64,000 bases of DNA from Flavobacteriaceae bacterium (GTDB lineage Bacteria; Bacteroidota; Bacteroidia; Flavobacteriales; Flavobacteriaceae), in contig QXZA01000018.1 of assembly GCA_009886625.1 (NCBI GenBank), positions 98,936 to 162,935 on the forward strand, in the 5' to 3' direction. Both the position numbers and the translations under genes were made by a program. Shown here piece by piece: positions 47,864 through 58,700 of the stretch. The first letter of the stretch is position 1. Each line of letters starts with the position of its first letter. The notes under the pieces were generated by a model. That model saw nothing but the letters and a program-made list of their open reading frames with translations. It was not told the DNA's origin and made no database searches.

Positions 47864-47871
47864 TACTTTTG
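47864..47871 (+). promoter_or_regulatory. -7 promoter box upstream of the GNAT/aspartate kinase pair
   Basis: TACTTTTG matches TAnnTTTG and lies 17 bp before the GNAT gene ATG at 47889. The -33 element is unclear. Confidence 0.5.
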
Positions 47872-47888
47872 CATTGAAATAAGAAAGA

Positions 47889-48371
47889 ATGAAATCAATT
47901 ATTCGACCTGCTATAGTTTCAGATAGTCCAGCTATTTTCACATTAATAAAAGAATTAGCCCTTTATGAAAAAGAACCTGAAAGTGTAAAATTATCGCAAT
48001 CCGATATTGAAAAATACGGTTTTGGAACTACACCCTTATTTGAATGTTTGGTTGCTGAGTTCAATAATGTTGTGATTGGAATGGCTTTGTTTTATCCTAG
48101 ATTTTCTACTTGGACGGGTCCTACTTTTCATTTAGAAGACCTTATTGTTTCAGAAAAGTTTAAAGGAAAAGGTTTTGGGACTCAGTTGTACACCGCTTTT
48201 ATACGTCATGCTTATGATGCAGGAGTTCAAAGAATCGAATGGAATGTTTTGGACTGGAATGCTCCAGCGGTTCAATTTTATAAAAATAGCGGTGCAAACG
48301 TCTTACAAGATTGGAATACTGTACAGATGGATGCAAAGTCAATGAAAAACTATTTAGCAAAAAGTAAATAA
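47889..48371 (+). CDS. GNAT-family N-acetyltransferase
   Basis: This 160-residue protein has the acetyl-CoA loop KGKGFGT (92-98) after LEDLIVSEKF, and VLDWNAPAVQFYKNSGA towards the end, the pattern of diamine/thialysine acetyltransferase-like GNATs. The acceptor is not certain. Its stop overlaps the aspartate kinase ATG by one base (TAATG), so the two are co-translated. Confidence 0.9.
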   Translation: MKSIIRPAIVSDSPAIFTLIKELALYEKEPESVKLSQSDIEKYGFGTTPLFECLVAEFNNVVIGMALFYPRFSTWTGPTFHLEDLIVSEKFKGKGFGTQLYTAFIRHAYDAGVQRIEWNVLDWNAPAVQFYKNSGANVLQDWNTVQMDAKSMKNYLAKSK

Positions 48372-49627
48372 TGAAAATATTTAAGTTTGGGGGAGCCTCA
48401 GTCATGGACGCAGCAGGTGTTAAAAACCTAGTGAGTGTATTGGAGAAAGTAGGCTACAAAGACACTTTAGTGGTCGTTTCTGCTATGGGAAAGAGTACGA
48501 ATGCCTTAGAAGAAATCATCGAACAATATTTTCAAGACAAGACGAAAACTCCAGCAGCTCTTTTGCCATTAAAAGAGTATCATCTTCAAATTATAAATGA
48601 TTTGTTTCAAGAACAGAAAGCAGAAGTTGTGGCTGTCGTTCATGAACTTTTTGCGGAATTACATACTTTTTTAAAATCGAACAAATCACCTGATTATAGT
48701 TTTGTTTATGATCAAGTAGTCAGTTTTGGAGAGCTATTGTCTACAAATATCATTCACTATTTTTTACTCAATCAAGGGCTTGATAGTTTTTGGTTAGATG
48801 CCCGAAATTGTATTAAGACAGATGATTATTACCGAGCAGCAAATTTGAACTGGGAACTAACTCAATCCAATATTCAATCGCAAATTGGATCGGCTTCTTT
48901 AGTAATCACACAAGGCTTTATTGGAAGTGATTCAAACAACTTCACAACTACTTTAGGACGTGAAGGTTCGGACTATAGCGCTGCAATTTTTGGTTATGCT
49001 TTAAATGCAGAGTCAGTCACGATATGGAAAGATGTACCTGGGGTGTTAAATGGGGATCCAAGAGAGTTTCAAAACACTCGATTACTTCATCAAATTTCTT
49101 ATCGAGAGGCTATTGAGTTGGCTTTTTATGGAGCATCCGTAATTCATCCGAAAACCTTGCAACCATTACAGCGTAAAGAAATACCACTTTTTGTAAAATC
49201 GTTTGAAAATCCACTAGAGTCTGGTACCTCTGTTTCTAAAGGAAAAACTTTAGATCCACACATACCTTGTTATATTGTAAAAAAAGATCAGGTTTTGATA
49301 CGATTGTCCTCTATTGATTTTTCTTTTATTGTGGAAGAGAATATCAGCTATATTTTTGGATTACTCCATGAATATCAAATGCCTGTTGAGTTGATTCAAA
49401 ACTCTGCGATTAGTTTTTCAGTTTGTGTAAATAATAAATACAAGCGTCTAGAAGAGCTTATTCTGGTACTCCGTTCAAGATTTAATGTAGATGTTACAGA
49501 AGGGGTAGATTTATTTACCATTCGACATTTCGATACCAAGGCTTCTCAGTTTATCAATCAGAAAGGCAAGCAAGTTTTGTTAGAACAACGAACTAGTGAA
49601 ACCGCTCAATTTGTAATTAGTGTTTAA
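48371..49627 (+). CDS. Aspartate kinase, monofunctional
   Basis: This 418-residue protein begins KIFKFGGASVMDAAGVKN, the aspartate kinase signature with K4-F-G-G, and has TTLGREGSDYSAAIFGYAL (about 197-215) and KDVPGVLNGDP. It has no homoserine dehydrogenase domain; the C-terminal part (about 300-418) is in the place of ACT domains. It phosphorylates aspartate for lysine, threonine and methionine synthesis. It ends exactly where the converging ArsC gene ends. Confidence 0.92.
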   Translation: MKIFKFGGASVMDAAGVKNLVSVLEKVGYKDTLVVVSAMGKSTNALEEIIEQYFQDKTKTPAALLPLKEYHLQIINDLFQEQKAEVVAVVHELFAELHTFLKSNKSPDYSFVYDQVVSFGELLSTNIIHYFLLNQGLDSFWLDARNCIKTDDYYRAANLNWELTQSNIQSQIGSASLVITQGFIGSDSNNFTTTLGREGSDYSAAIFGYALNAESVTIWKDVPGVLNGDPREFQNTRLLHQISYREAIELAFYGASVIHPKTLQPLQRKEIPLFVKSFENPLESGTSVSKGKTLDPHIPCYIVKKDQVLIRLSSIDFSFIVEENISYIFGLLHEYQMPVELIQNSAISFSVCVNNKYKRLEELILVLRSRFNVDVTEGVDLFTIRHFDTKASQFINQKGKQVLLEQRTSETAQFVISV

Positions 49628-50059
49628 TTAGCCTGTTAAATTTGACTTAGTAAAGTCTTTACAATACAATTTGATTTCTTCTCGTGTACTTCTAAAGGCA
49701 ACTTTCACTTCATCTTCAGTTCCTTTTAATTTTGAAGGATCAGTAAAGTTGTGGTGAATAGTTATTGCATTTTTTGAGGGTATAACAGGACAATTTTCGG
49801 CCGCATGATCACAAACAGTAAGAATAAAATCAAAGTCAATATCTTTATATTCATCCACTAGATTTGAGGTGTGATTGCTTAAATCAATTCCTTCTTCAGC
49901 CATGGTAGAAATGGCTTTAGGATTCACTCCATGCGTTTCTATTCCTGCAGAATATATATTGACAGTACCTCCGGTGAAATAGGATAGCCACCCATGTGCA
50001 ATTTGGCTTCTACATGAATTTCCTGTACAGAGGACTAGTACGTTTTTAGTTGTTTTCAT
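49628..50059 (-). CDS. arsC: Thioredoxin-coupled arsenate reductase/low-molecular-weight phosphatase family
   Basis: This 143-residue protein has the P-loop C11-TGNSC-R17, and C83 and C90 in TVCDHAAENC. These three cysteines have the spacing of the staphylococcal arsenate reductase (C10, C82, C89), which cycles through a disulfide relay and thioredoxin. The tail (KGTEDEVKVAFRSTREEI) also matches. No arsR, arsB or acr3 lies next to it, so its physiological role could differ from arsenic resistance. It overlaps the dehydrogenase gene by 4 bp. Confidence 0.87.
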   Translation of the reverse strand: MKTTKNVLVLCTGNSCRSQIAHGWLSYFTGGTVNIYSAGIETHGVNPKAISTMAEEGIDLSNHTSNLVDEYKDIDFDFILTVCDHAAENCPVIPSKNAITIHHNFTDPSKLKGTEDEVKVAFRSTREEIKLYCKDFTKSNLTG

Positions 50060-50997
50060 AAGATTTTAATTTTGTCTAAAATAGTTTGAGCAAGTTTTTG
50101 ATGACTTTCAATAGTCCATCCCCCTACATGAGGGCTGAGTAAAACATTATTAGCTGAAAGTAAGAAAGTAAGAGCTTCAGGACGGTTTTTGGCATTAAAT
50201 ATTGAATGAAATGATACTGATTCGTATTCCAAAACATCTAAGCCAGCCCCTAGAATTTTACCTGACTTAAGTCCATTAACTAAGTCGTTTGTATTTACGG
50301 CTTTCCCTCTTGCTGTATTGAGAAACCAAAATGGATGCTTCATTTCAGAAATAAAATTTTGGTTAATCATTCCTTCAGTGAGGGTGCTTTGTGGAATATG
50401 TAAACTCAATACCTGAGCTTCTTTCATGAGTGTTTTAAGATCTACTTGGGTTGCGTTATCATCTCCTTTATTCGGTAAGATGTCATGACAAAGAACACGA
50501 ACACTGAAACCTTTTAATTTTTGAGCAAAATTTTTCCCAGTATTTCCATATCCAATAATACCTACAGTTTTGTTTTCAAGTTCATATCCGCGGTGAGTCT
50601 CTCTAAGCCACTTACCTTCTTGAATACTTTTATGCCCTAACCGAAGTTTATTCATCAGTCCTAGTAAAAGGCCTAATGAATGTTCTCCAACTGCATTTCT
50701 GTTTCCCTCGGGTGCTGCAATCAAATGAATATTCTTTGATTGAGCATATTTCAAATCTATATTTTCTAGACCAGCACCTACACGTGCGATGAATCGCAAG
50801 TTTTTTGCTCTGTCAATAAATTCTTTGTCAATTGGAAAACGACTTCGAATGACCATTCCTTCGTACTGAATAATTTCATTTAAAATCTCTTCCAAAGGTG
50901 TTTTATAGGCTAACACATTTTGATAGCCCAAATCTTCTAATCCATTTAAAAGTAAAGGATGATTTTCATCTACATGTAAAACTTTGGATGGATTCAT
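50056..50997 (-). CDS. D-2-hydroxyacid dehydrogenase (phosphoglycerate dehydrogenase-like)
   Basis: This 313-residue protein has the Rossmann loop GYGNTG (149-154), the catalytic arginine R230 (NTARGKAV), E257 in the DVLEYE region, and H290 (LLSPHVGGW). It lacks the ACT domain of long SerA proteins, so it is a short form that might make 3-phosphohydroxypyruvate or act on another 2-hydroxy acid. It lies directly after mgtE with no spacer. Confidence 0.87.
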   Translation of the reverse strand: MNPSKVLHVDENHPLLLNGLEDLGYQNVLAYKTPLEEILNEIIQYEGMVIRSRFPIDKEFIDRAKNLRFIARVGAGLENIDLKYAQSKNIHLIAAPEGNRNAVGEHSLGLLLGLMNKLRLGHKSIQEGKWLRETHRGYELENKTVGIIGYGNTGKNFAQKLKGFSVRVLCHDILPNKGDDNATQVDLKTLMKEAQVLSLHIPQSTLTEGMINQNFISEMKHPFWFLNTARGKAVNTNDLVNGLKSGKILGAGLDVLEYESVSFHSIFNAKNRPEALTFLLSANNVLLSPHVGGWTIESHQKLAQTILDKIKIL

Positions 50998-52356
50998 TTA
51001 AAAAGCTAACACTAGTTTTGCAATGTAAAAAAACAGAAAAATCCCAAAAATGTCATTAGCTGTGGTAATAAAAGGTCCGGTGGCAATAGCGGGATCAATC
51101 CCTTTTTTATCCAATATAATTGGGATGAAAGTTCCAATCAATGCAGCAACAACAATAACAAGCATCATAGAGCCAGCAATGGTAACACTAACCAATAATT
51201 CTTGATTGATAATAGCACCAAAAACAATAATGACCAGGGCAAGTGCAAAACCGTTTATTAAACTTAGTCCAATTTCCTTGACTAATCTTTTAAAAGGGGA
51301 GCCCTTTACAGTGTCGTTTGCAAGCCCTTGAACAATAATTGCAGAGGATTGAACACCAACATTTCCTGCCATGGCAGCAATCAATGGGGTATAGAAAAAT
51401 AAATTACGTAATCTGGGCTGCTCCATTACGGATTCGAAATCTTGAAGGATAAAAACACTCCCTAGTCCACCTAATAAACCAAGAAACAACCAAGGGAGTC
51501 TCGCTTTTACCAGTTCGTAGATCGTATCATCTGCTTCAACATCATTGGAAATACCTGCGGCAAGTTGGTAGTCTTTATCAGCTTCTTCTTTGATTACATC
51601 TACTATGTCATCAATGGTAATTCGACCGACTAATTCTTTATTGTTGTTTACCACTGGAATAGCTTCTAAATCATATTTGGACATAATTTTGGCTACTTCT
51701 TCATTTTCTTGATCTACTGTAACAAAATCAACATTGGGGATATAAACATCTTTAACCTTGTCTTTAGAGTTAGCGGTGATTAAATCTTTCAGTGACAACC
51801 TTCCTTTAAGGGTATTTTTTTGATCTACAACATAGATGGAATGAACACGTGTTACATTTTCAGCTTGCGCCCGCATTTCACTGAGACATTTTAAGACACT
51901 AAGATCTTCTTTTACTTTGACAAGCTCTTTTGCCATAAGACCTCCTGCGGTATTTTCGTTGTATTTTAGAAGTTCGCGGATGTCTTTAACTTGTTCATCA
52001 TCCTCAATCTGCGACATGACCTTTTCTTGTCTTGACTCAGGCAATTCGAGAATAATATCGGTCGCATCGTCGGAATCAAGTTCTGCAACCTCTTTAGCAA
52101 TCTCTTTAGCAGAAAGATTTTCTAAGATGCGTTCCCTTGTGTCAGGGTCTACTTCTGCAAGAGCATCAGCAGTTGTTTCACTTTCTAAAAGTTTAATGAT
52201 GTAGGTGGCCTCGTCAATAGAAAGTAACTCTATGATTTCAGCGATATCGGCATAATGGATGGAATTTAATTTTCTCTTTAAAGCGTCATTTTTCCCTTGT
52301 TCAATTAAGGATTTAATGTTCTCTAAAAGGGGCGTATCAATTTGAAAAGTTCCCAT
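50998..52356 (-). CDS. mgtE: Magnesium transporter MgtE
   Basis: The start is taken at the ATG at 52356 ([11 protein letters not shown]), giving 452 residues; starts at 52392 or 52389 are possible but overlap rsmA further. The N-domain (about 10-125, with [15 protein letters not shown]), tandem CBS domains (about 126-250) and five membrane helices (about 275-452) follow the MgtE order. Family motifs include [17 protein letters not shown] and [16 protein letters not shown], where the pore aspartate lies. MgtE is a magnesium-gated channel of the inner membrane. Confidence 0.93.
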   Translation of the reverse strand: MGTFQIDTPLLENIKSLIEQGKNDALKRKLNSIHYADIAEIIELLSIDEATYIIKLLESETTADALAEVDPDTRERILENLSAKEIAKEVAELDSDDATDIILELPESRQEKVMSQIEDDEQVKDIRELLKYNENTAGGLMAKELVKVKEDLSVLKCLSEMRAQAENVTRVHSIYVVDQKNTLKGRLSLKDLITANSKDKVKDVYIPNVDFVTVDQENEEVAKIMSKYDLEAIPVVNNNKELVGRITIDDIVDVIKEEADKDYQLAAGISNDVEADDTIYELVKARLPWLFLGLLGGLGSVFILQDFESVMEQPRLRNLFFYTPLIAAMAGNVGVQSSAIIVQGLANDTVKGSPFKRLVKEIGLSLINGFALALVIIVFGAIINQELLVSVTIAGSMMLVIVVAALIGTFIPIILDKKGIDPAIATGPFITTANDIFGIFLFFYIAKLVLAF

Positions 52357-53122
52357 TGCCAATTCTTTTTGTGAGTTGGATAAAGTCATCACCAGAGAGC
52401 TTCTCTGGCCTCAAGTCAAAGATAGCATCTTCTCTTAAATTATCAGGAAGATTCATTGTTTTTAAACTGTTACGTAATGTTTTTCTACGCTGTTGAAAGC
52501 TTAGTTTTACAACCTTAAAGAGCAATGCCTCATCACAATCTAAAATAAAATTCTCTTTACGAACCATTTGCATTACTGCTGAATCTACTTTTGGTGGAGG
52601 ATTAAACACTCCTGGAGGAACAGTAAAGAGGTAAGAGGTATCATAAAATATTTGTGTTAGAACAGACAGGATACCGTACTTTTTTGATCCAGGAGGTTCA
52701 CATATACGTTCTGCAACTTCTTTTTGAAACATTCCAGTAAAAAAGGGAATTTTATCCCGATGCGCTAGGGTTTTAAAAACAATCTGTGTTGAAATATTGT
52801 ATGGAAAATTTCCAATGACTGCAAAAGAATCATTTCCCAATAGCTCTTCTATATTTATTTTTAAAAAATCCCCTTCTATTAAATTGGTTTCAAGCTGAGT
52901 GTAGTTTTTTTTTAGATATTCAACAGACTCATTATCGATTTCTATCAGATAAAGATTTTTTGTTTTAGGAACTAAGAACTGCGTAAGAACTCCCATTCCA
53001 GGCCCAATTTCTAGAACTTTGGTGTAGTTTTTAAAATTTAGGGTGTCGGCAATTTTTTGTGCAATCTTGAGATCTGTCAAAAAATGTTGCCCTAATTTCT
53101 TTTTTGCACGTACCGGTTTCAT
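52337..53122 (-). CDS. rsmA: 16S rRNA dimethyladenosine transferase RsmA (KsgA)
   Basis: This 261-residue protein has [12 protein letters not shown] at the start, the SAM motif EIGPGMG (38-44) and the catalytic NFPY (105-108), then [16 protein letters not shown]. It dimethylates A1518 and A1519 of 16S rRNA late in 30S assembly. It overlaps DUF4286 upstream by 4 bp and mgtE downstream by 20 bp or more. Confidence 0.96.
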   Translation of the reverse strand: MKPVRAKKKLGQHFLTDLKIAQKIADTLNFKNYTKVLEIGPGMGVLTQFLVPKTKNLYLIEIDNESVEYLKKNYTQLETNLIEGDFLKINIEELLGNDSFAVIGNFPYNISTQIVFKTLAHRDKIPFFTGMFQKEVAERICEPPGSKKYGILSVLTQIFYDTSYLFTVPPGVFNPPPKVDSAVMQMVRKENFILDCDEALLFKVVKLSFQQRRKTLRNSLKTMNLPDNLREDAIFDLRPEKLSGDDFIQLTKRIGNGNFSN

Positions 53123-53430
53123 GATTGCTTGCTTATTAATTCCAAATGGGTTTCAAAAGATAAAACCTGCTCACCAAATTTATCTTGCATCTCCTTTTTA
53201 TGATGTGGGCCTTCTGTGTTTAAATAACGTTGAAGTATTTCTTTTGAAGTGGTTTTGTATTGTGTAGCAAAAGTAGGATCCATGGGTTGGTCCATACTTA
53301 CTTTTAAAATGGTGATATCTTCAAAAAGACCGATTGATAATACCTTTGGGATATAATATGTTTGCATCCATTCTAACCAGTTTTCTTGTACCTCTGGAGC
53401 TACTTGCGAAGTAATATTAAAAATAATCAT
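53119..53430 (-). CDS. DUF4286-family protein
   Basis: This 103-residue protein ([20 protein letters not shown]) fits DUF4286, a small family usually found between serS and rsmA in flavobacteria. Pattern: an alpha-beta dimeric-barrel-like fold with W and HIP-like IPKVL. The function is unknown. It overlaps serS by 1 bp and rsmA by 4 bp. Confidence 0.85.
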   Translation of the reverse strand: MIIFNITSQVAPEVQENWLEWMQTYYIPKVLSIGLFEDITILKVSMDQPMDPTFATQYKTTSKEILQRYLNTEGPHHKKEMQDKFGEQVLSFETHLELISKQS

Positions 53431-54701
53431 TAGTCGATTCGATCAAAGCCAGTATAGGATACCAATGCTTTTGGAATTATAATTCCCTCTGGTGTCTGAC
53501 AGTTTTCTAATAAACCAGCAACTACTCTTGGTAGTGCTAGCGAACTTCCGTTGAGTGTGTGTACATTTTGTTTTTTTCCTGTTTTATCTTTGTATCTTAA
53601 TTGAAGACGCTCAGCTTGGAAACTATTAAAAGTAGAAACCGAGCTAATTTCTAGCCAACGTTCTTGGGCTGTAGAATAAATCTCAAAATCATAAGTAAGT
53701 GCAGAGGTAAAACCGATATCTCCACCACACAATCTTAAGATTCGATAAGGGAGTTCCAATGCGTTTAATATTGATTTTATATGTTCTACCATATGATCTA
53801 AAGCCTGCATTGCATTTTGAGGTTCTTCAATACGAACGATCTCAACTTTATCAAATTGGTGAAGTCTATTTAACCCTCTAACATGAGCGCCATAACTTCC
53901 AGCTTCTCTTCGGAAACAAGGAGTGTATCCTGTCATGCAAATTGGGAGTTCGGAGGCTTCAAGAAGGGTATTGCGATAAAGATTGGTAAGGGGAACCTCT
54001 GCCGTGGGAATTAGATAGAGATCGTCATTCTGTACGTGATACATTTGGCCTTCTTTGTCGGGAAGCTGACCTGTTCCAAAACCAGAAGCTTCATTTACTA
54101 GATGAGGTACTTGCATTTCCTTATATCCAGCAGCAGTATTTTGGTCGAGGAAATAGTTGATCAATCCACGTTGTAAACGCGCGCCTTTTCCTTTATAGAC
54201 AGGAAAACCAGCCCCAGTAATCTTACTTCCCAATTCAAAATCTATAAGATCATATTTGCTTGCTAATTCCCAATGAGGGAGTGCATTTTCATCAAGTTGT
54301 GGGATTGATCCCGATTTAAAAATCTCCTCATTATCCTCTTCTACAGTTCCCGTAGGAACACTTTCGTGAGGGACATTAGGAATCTGTATTCGGAATTCAA
54401 AAAGCGCATTTGAAGTTTCTTGTAATTGTTCTTGAAGCGCTTTAGTTTGTGATTTGAGTGTTGCCGTTTCTTCTTTTAAGACAGTTGCTTTTTCTGCTTC
54501 TCCATTTTTAAAAAGGCTACCGATTTCTTTTGCCAATTGGTTTGCTCTGGCCAATTGTTGATCTAAAGTAGCTTGTTGACTTCGTCTTTCTTGATCCAAC
54601 TCTATAATCGTATCAATTAATTCAGGTTGTTTGAAATTTCTTTTTTCTAAGCCTTTTAAAATGGCTTCTTTGTTTTCTCTTAAAAATTGAAGTGCAAGCA
54701 T
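53430..54701 (-). CDS. serS: Seryl-tRNA synthetase
   Basis: This 423-residue class II synthetase has an N-terminal coiled-coil arm (about 25-100), class II motif 2 in TPCFRREAGSYG and motif 3 near LNGSSLALPRVVAGLLEN. It charges tRNA-Ser. It is followed by DUF4286 with a one-base overlap and lies 31 bp after ribF. Confidence 0.97.
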   Translation of the reverse strand: MLALQFLRENKEAILKGLEKRNFKQPELIDTIIELDQERRSQQATLDQQLARANQLAKEIGSLFKNGEAEKATVLKEETATLKSQTKALQEQLQETSNALFEFRIQIPNVPHESVPTGTVEEDNEEIFKSGSIPQLDENALPHWELASKYDLIDFELGSKITGAGFPVYKGKGARLQRGLINYFLDQNTAAGYKEMQVPHLVNEASGFGTGQLPDKEGQMYHVQNDDLYLIPTAEVPLTNLYRNTLLEASELPICMTGYTPCFRREAGSYGAHVRGLNRLHQFDKVEIVRIEEPQNAMQALDHMVEHIKSILNALELPYRILRLCGGDIGFTSALTYDFEIYSTAQERWLEISSVSTFNSFQAERLQLRYKDKTGKKQNVHTLNGSSLALPRVVAGLLENCQTPEGIIIPKALVSYTGFDRID

Positions 54702-54732
54702 GGAGATTATTTTGTGTAAAAATAAAGTAATT

Positions 54733-55671
54733 TTAGATCAACCCTTTTACGTTCAGGGTTCTTTTACAAATTTCTTCATCTTTTATTAATTGTGTTTTTA
54801 GCGCCTCTAATGAATCAAATTTCTGTTCGTCTCTTATTTTTTCTAAAAGGGAAACGGTAATTATTTTACCATATAAATCATGGTTAAAATCAAAAACATG
54901 AACCTCAATACTTTGATGATTCCCGTTTAAAGTAGGTCTTGTGCCAATATTCATCATCCCGAAATGAGAGACCCTATTAATCTCTAATGAAACCAGATAA
55001 ACCCCTTGAGGTGGAATGATTTTATAGAGAGAATCAATAGTGAGATTAGCAGTAGGAAATGCTAATGTTCTGCCAATACCTTCTCCTTTGGTTACTTTAC
55101 CTGTTAATTGAAAAGGTCGGCCTAGGTACCGTTCTACTTTGATAAAATCACCAGCTTGAATTGCTGTTCGTATTTTTGTTGAACTTACTGCAATGGATTC
55201 AATTTCTTGTGCATTGATTACGCTAACCTTGAAATTAAACTGCTCACCATAATGTTTTAAATCCTCAACGGTTGCTTCTCTATTTTTTCCAAAACGATGG
55301 TCATAACCGATGAATAAAGAGGTAATATTGAGTTGATTGACTAGAATATCTTGTGTAAACTCTAATGCTGTTAGTGTTGAAAAAGCAATTGAAAATGGAT
55401 GAATGATAAGATTGTCAATCCCCAATTCTCTCAAAAAATTTTCACGTTCCTTGAGAGTATCAATCAATTTAATTTGAGATTCTTTTTGTAGCACCATCCT
55501 GGGATGAGGAAAAAACGTCAACACATTAGCAAGTAAATTTTCTTCTTTTGCTTTTGCTACAAGTGTTTTGATTATTTTTTGATGCCCAACATGAATACCA
55601 TCAAAAGTGCCAATGGTTAAAATGGATTTTTTGTTTGCTCGATAGTTTTTGATGTCATTAACGACTTGCAT
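54733..55671 (-). CDS. ribF: Bifunctional riboflavin kinase/FAD synthetase
   Basis: The start is placed at ATG 55671 (MQVVNDIKNY); an in-frame ATG at 55704 lies on the promoter box. The 312-residue product has the FAD synthetase domain with GTFDGIHVGH (21-30) and the SSTKIRTAI stretch, and the riboflavin kinase domain (about 185-312) with GRTLAFPTANL and GVYLVSL. It makes FMN and then FAD. Confidence 0.95.
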   Translation of the reverse strand: MQVVNDIKNYRANKKSILTIGTFDGIHVGHQKIIKTLVAKAKEENLLANVLTFFPHPRMVLQKESQIKLIDTLKERENFLRELGIDNLIIHPFSIAFSTLTALEFTQDILVNQLNITSLFIGYDHRFGKNREATVEDLKHYGEQFNFKVSVINAQEIESIAVSSTKIRTAIQAGDFIKVERYLGRPFQLTGKVTKGEGIGRTLAFPTANLTIDSLYKIIPPQGVYLVSLEINRVSHFGMMNIGTRPTLNGNHQSIEVHVFDFNHDLYGKIITVSLLEKIRDEQKFDSLEALKTQLIKDEEICKRTLNVKGLI

Positions 55672-55701
55672 TCTTTTGAGAAAAAAAATTGATTGAAGTA
55701 A

Positions 55702-55709
55702 CAAAAATA
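55702..55709 (-). promoter_or_regulatory. -7 promoter box upstream of ribF
   Basis: On the minus strand this reads TATTTTTG, matching TAnnTTTG, 30 bp before the chosen ribF start. It supports starting ribF at 55671 rather than 55704. It probably serves the whole minus-strand run to arsC. Confidence 0.5.
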
Positions 55710-55752
55710 AGCCAATATCATAGATAGACTAATTTGTTTCCTTATTTTTAAC

Positions 55753-58700
55753 GTGTCAGCAGCTTATAATAAAAATTCATTAAATCAACCTTCAGATTAT
55801 TTGAAAAATTTTTCTTTTTCCTGGAAAACAAACCCCAACTGGCTTCTGTTAATTCTTTTTTTATTGATAGTAAGAGTAAATGCACAAGAGGTATGGACTC
55901 AAGTTCAAGCTCCAGGAGGAAACGTTTTGTCTTCACAACCGTTAGGAAAAGCCTATTATGTATTAAACACAGGTTCTATTCAATCCACTCAAAAAGCAAA
56001 TATTTCAGGTGAAGAGCAACAGCTGATGATATTACCTAATGAAAAAGGCCAAATGGAAACTTTTTCAATCAGAAAAGTAGGCTTGTTGTCTAAAGCACTT
56101 TCAGAGCGCTTTCCAAATATAAACACCTACGAAGGAAGAAGTAGAAGCCGGCCCAATGTCCGTGTAAGATTGAGTACACATCCCAATGGAATCAACGCAT
56201 GGTTGAAATTAGTTGACGGGCCAGATTTTTTTATTCAAACCCAGAAGGGCCAAAAAAACTTACATTTCACTTATTTGAAATCAAAAACGGATGAGACACT
56301 TTCTCTGTCTTGCAAAACACAAGATGTTGTTGAATTAAAAAGCAAAGTGAAAACTTTAGATTCAAAATCAAAACTTAGTAATAACAGTATTAAAACCTTC
56401 CGAATTGCCATTGCAACTACAGCAGAGTATACCAGCTTTTGGGGAGATAATGATGATTCAAATGGCACCAATGTGGAAGATACCTTTGGCGCCCTAGTCA
56501 GTTCTTTAAACAGGATTAGTAGTGTGTTTGAAGATGAAGTAAAAGTTAGGTTAGAGCTAGTTTCTGATGAACGCTTATTGTATGAAGATGCAGAGACAGA
56601 TCCTTTTACAGGTAATTTTGCAAGTGAATTACAGTCAACATTGGATGAAGTTATAGGGGATGAAGCATATGATGTAGGACATTTGTTTGATTACGGTCAA
56701 CCGAATGGAGATGCAGGGTGTATAGGTTGTGTTTGCCAATCAGGCAAAAAAGGGAAAGGATTTTCATCTCATCCTTTTCGTGATGTTTTTGGGGGAGAGT
56801 ATCGCAATGATTATTTTGATTTAGATTATGCAGGTCATGAAATTGGTCACCAATTTGGTGCCTTTCATTCTTTTTCATTTGATGCTGAAGGAACTGGTTT
56901 TAATGCCGAGCCTGGAAGTGGTTCTACAATAATGGGGTATGCAGGGATAACAGGAGAAGATGATATTCAGCTTCATGGAGACCCTTATTTTCATTACCAT
57001 AGTATTCAAAATATCTCAGATGTGGTTGCCACCACAACTTGTGCGCAAAATGAAACGATTGATGCACCTGTTTTTAATACAAATGCGGGTGATGATTACT
57101 ATATTCCCATAGGGACCCCTTATGAATTGAAAGCGCAACAGCTTGAAAGCCAAATGGGTACAACGTATTGCTGGGAGCAATTAGATAGTGGTCAGATCAC
57201 TTCCGATAATTTTGGACCGTATAACGCGACTGGATCTATGGCGCGATCTCTTCCTCCTTCTCTAGATTCCTATAGGATGATCCCCAATCAAGAACGTTTA
57301 ATAACAAACAGCTTGACTCAAGAAAATCCTGGAGTTGATGACGCATGGGAAACGGTTCCGCTTGTAGCAAGGACCATGGAGTGGGGACTAACCGTCAGAA
57401 AACCTTTTGAGAATTCGATTCAGCTTGCTCAAGATCGAGTAACTGTAACCGTTGATGCTGCTTCAGGCCCCTTTGAAGTTACTTCGCTAAATGAAGAGGG
57501 CATTGTTTTAAAGGGAGGTGGAAGAGAAAAAATTTATTGGAATGTTGCGAATACTGATCAAGCTCCAATCAATACGACTGAGGTAATGATTTTATTATCA
57601 ACTGATGGGGGCTTGACTTTTACTGAGACTTTAGGAAGTAACTTACCCAACTCAGGCACAGCTGAAGTACTCATTCCAAATGATATAAATACATCTCAAG
57701 GAAGGATAAAGATTAAAGCGGTAGAGGGTATTTTTTTCGCTATAAATCAAACAGATTTTTCAATTGAATCCCGTGATATTGTTATTCAATTTGATGCTTA
57801 CCTTCAAGAAAACTGTACGAGTGATTCTGTTAGATTTGATTTTACTATTGAAAGGAAAAACGGTTTTATTCAATCATTTATACCACAAATTGAAAGTTTA
57901 CCTTCTGGAGTACAAGTTCAATTTTCAAAATCCAGCTATTCAGCTTCAGATAATTCAGGATATTTTATATTGAGGGGACTTAGTGGTATCGCTCCGTCAG
58001 ACTTAAGTTTGTTTTTTGGTGCTCAACTGGCAAACAAAACAGAACCCTTTCTTTTTTTGTTGAAGCAACGGAATCAAAATATAGATTCTACGGTATTAAG
58101 TAATCCAATTAATCAAGCGATTGATCAAAGTACAAATTTACAATTTGATTGGGAAATTGATGCTAATGTGGACAGTTCCCGATTACAAGTCGCTTTGAAT
58201 GAAAATTTCAATTCATTTGTAAAAGATACGCTTTTGACTAAAAATCAGTTTTTATTACAAAATCTTTTACCCAATACGAGGTATTATTGGAGAGTTCAGG
58301 GTCAAAACGGTTGTAGCGAAGCTCCATTTTCTGAGGTTTTCTCTTTTAATACTAGTGAGGTTTCTTGTATGGACACTACTTCAATAGCGCTTCCAAAAAC
58401 ATTGAATGATGCAACAGACAGTCAGGTAGGGGTGACCGCCGCTTCTTTAGAGATAAGTTACGATTTACCTATATTAGATCTCGATGTTTTGGTAGATATT
58501 GAACATACCTGGGTCGGGGATTTAGTTTTATACCTTGAGTCTCCTGATGGGTCGCTCTATTTGTTGAGCAGTGAAATAGGGGAATCGGATAATAACTACA
58601 CCCAAACCTTCTTTGATCAAGAAGCTACTGTTAATATTTTTGAAGCAGAAGCCCCTTTTACAGGCTCATTTAAACCTCTTCAGGATATTAGTTCGCTCTA

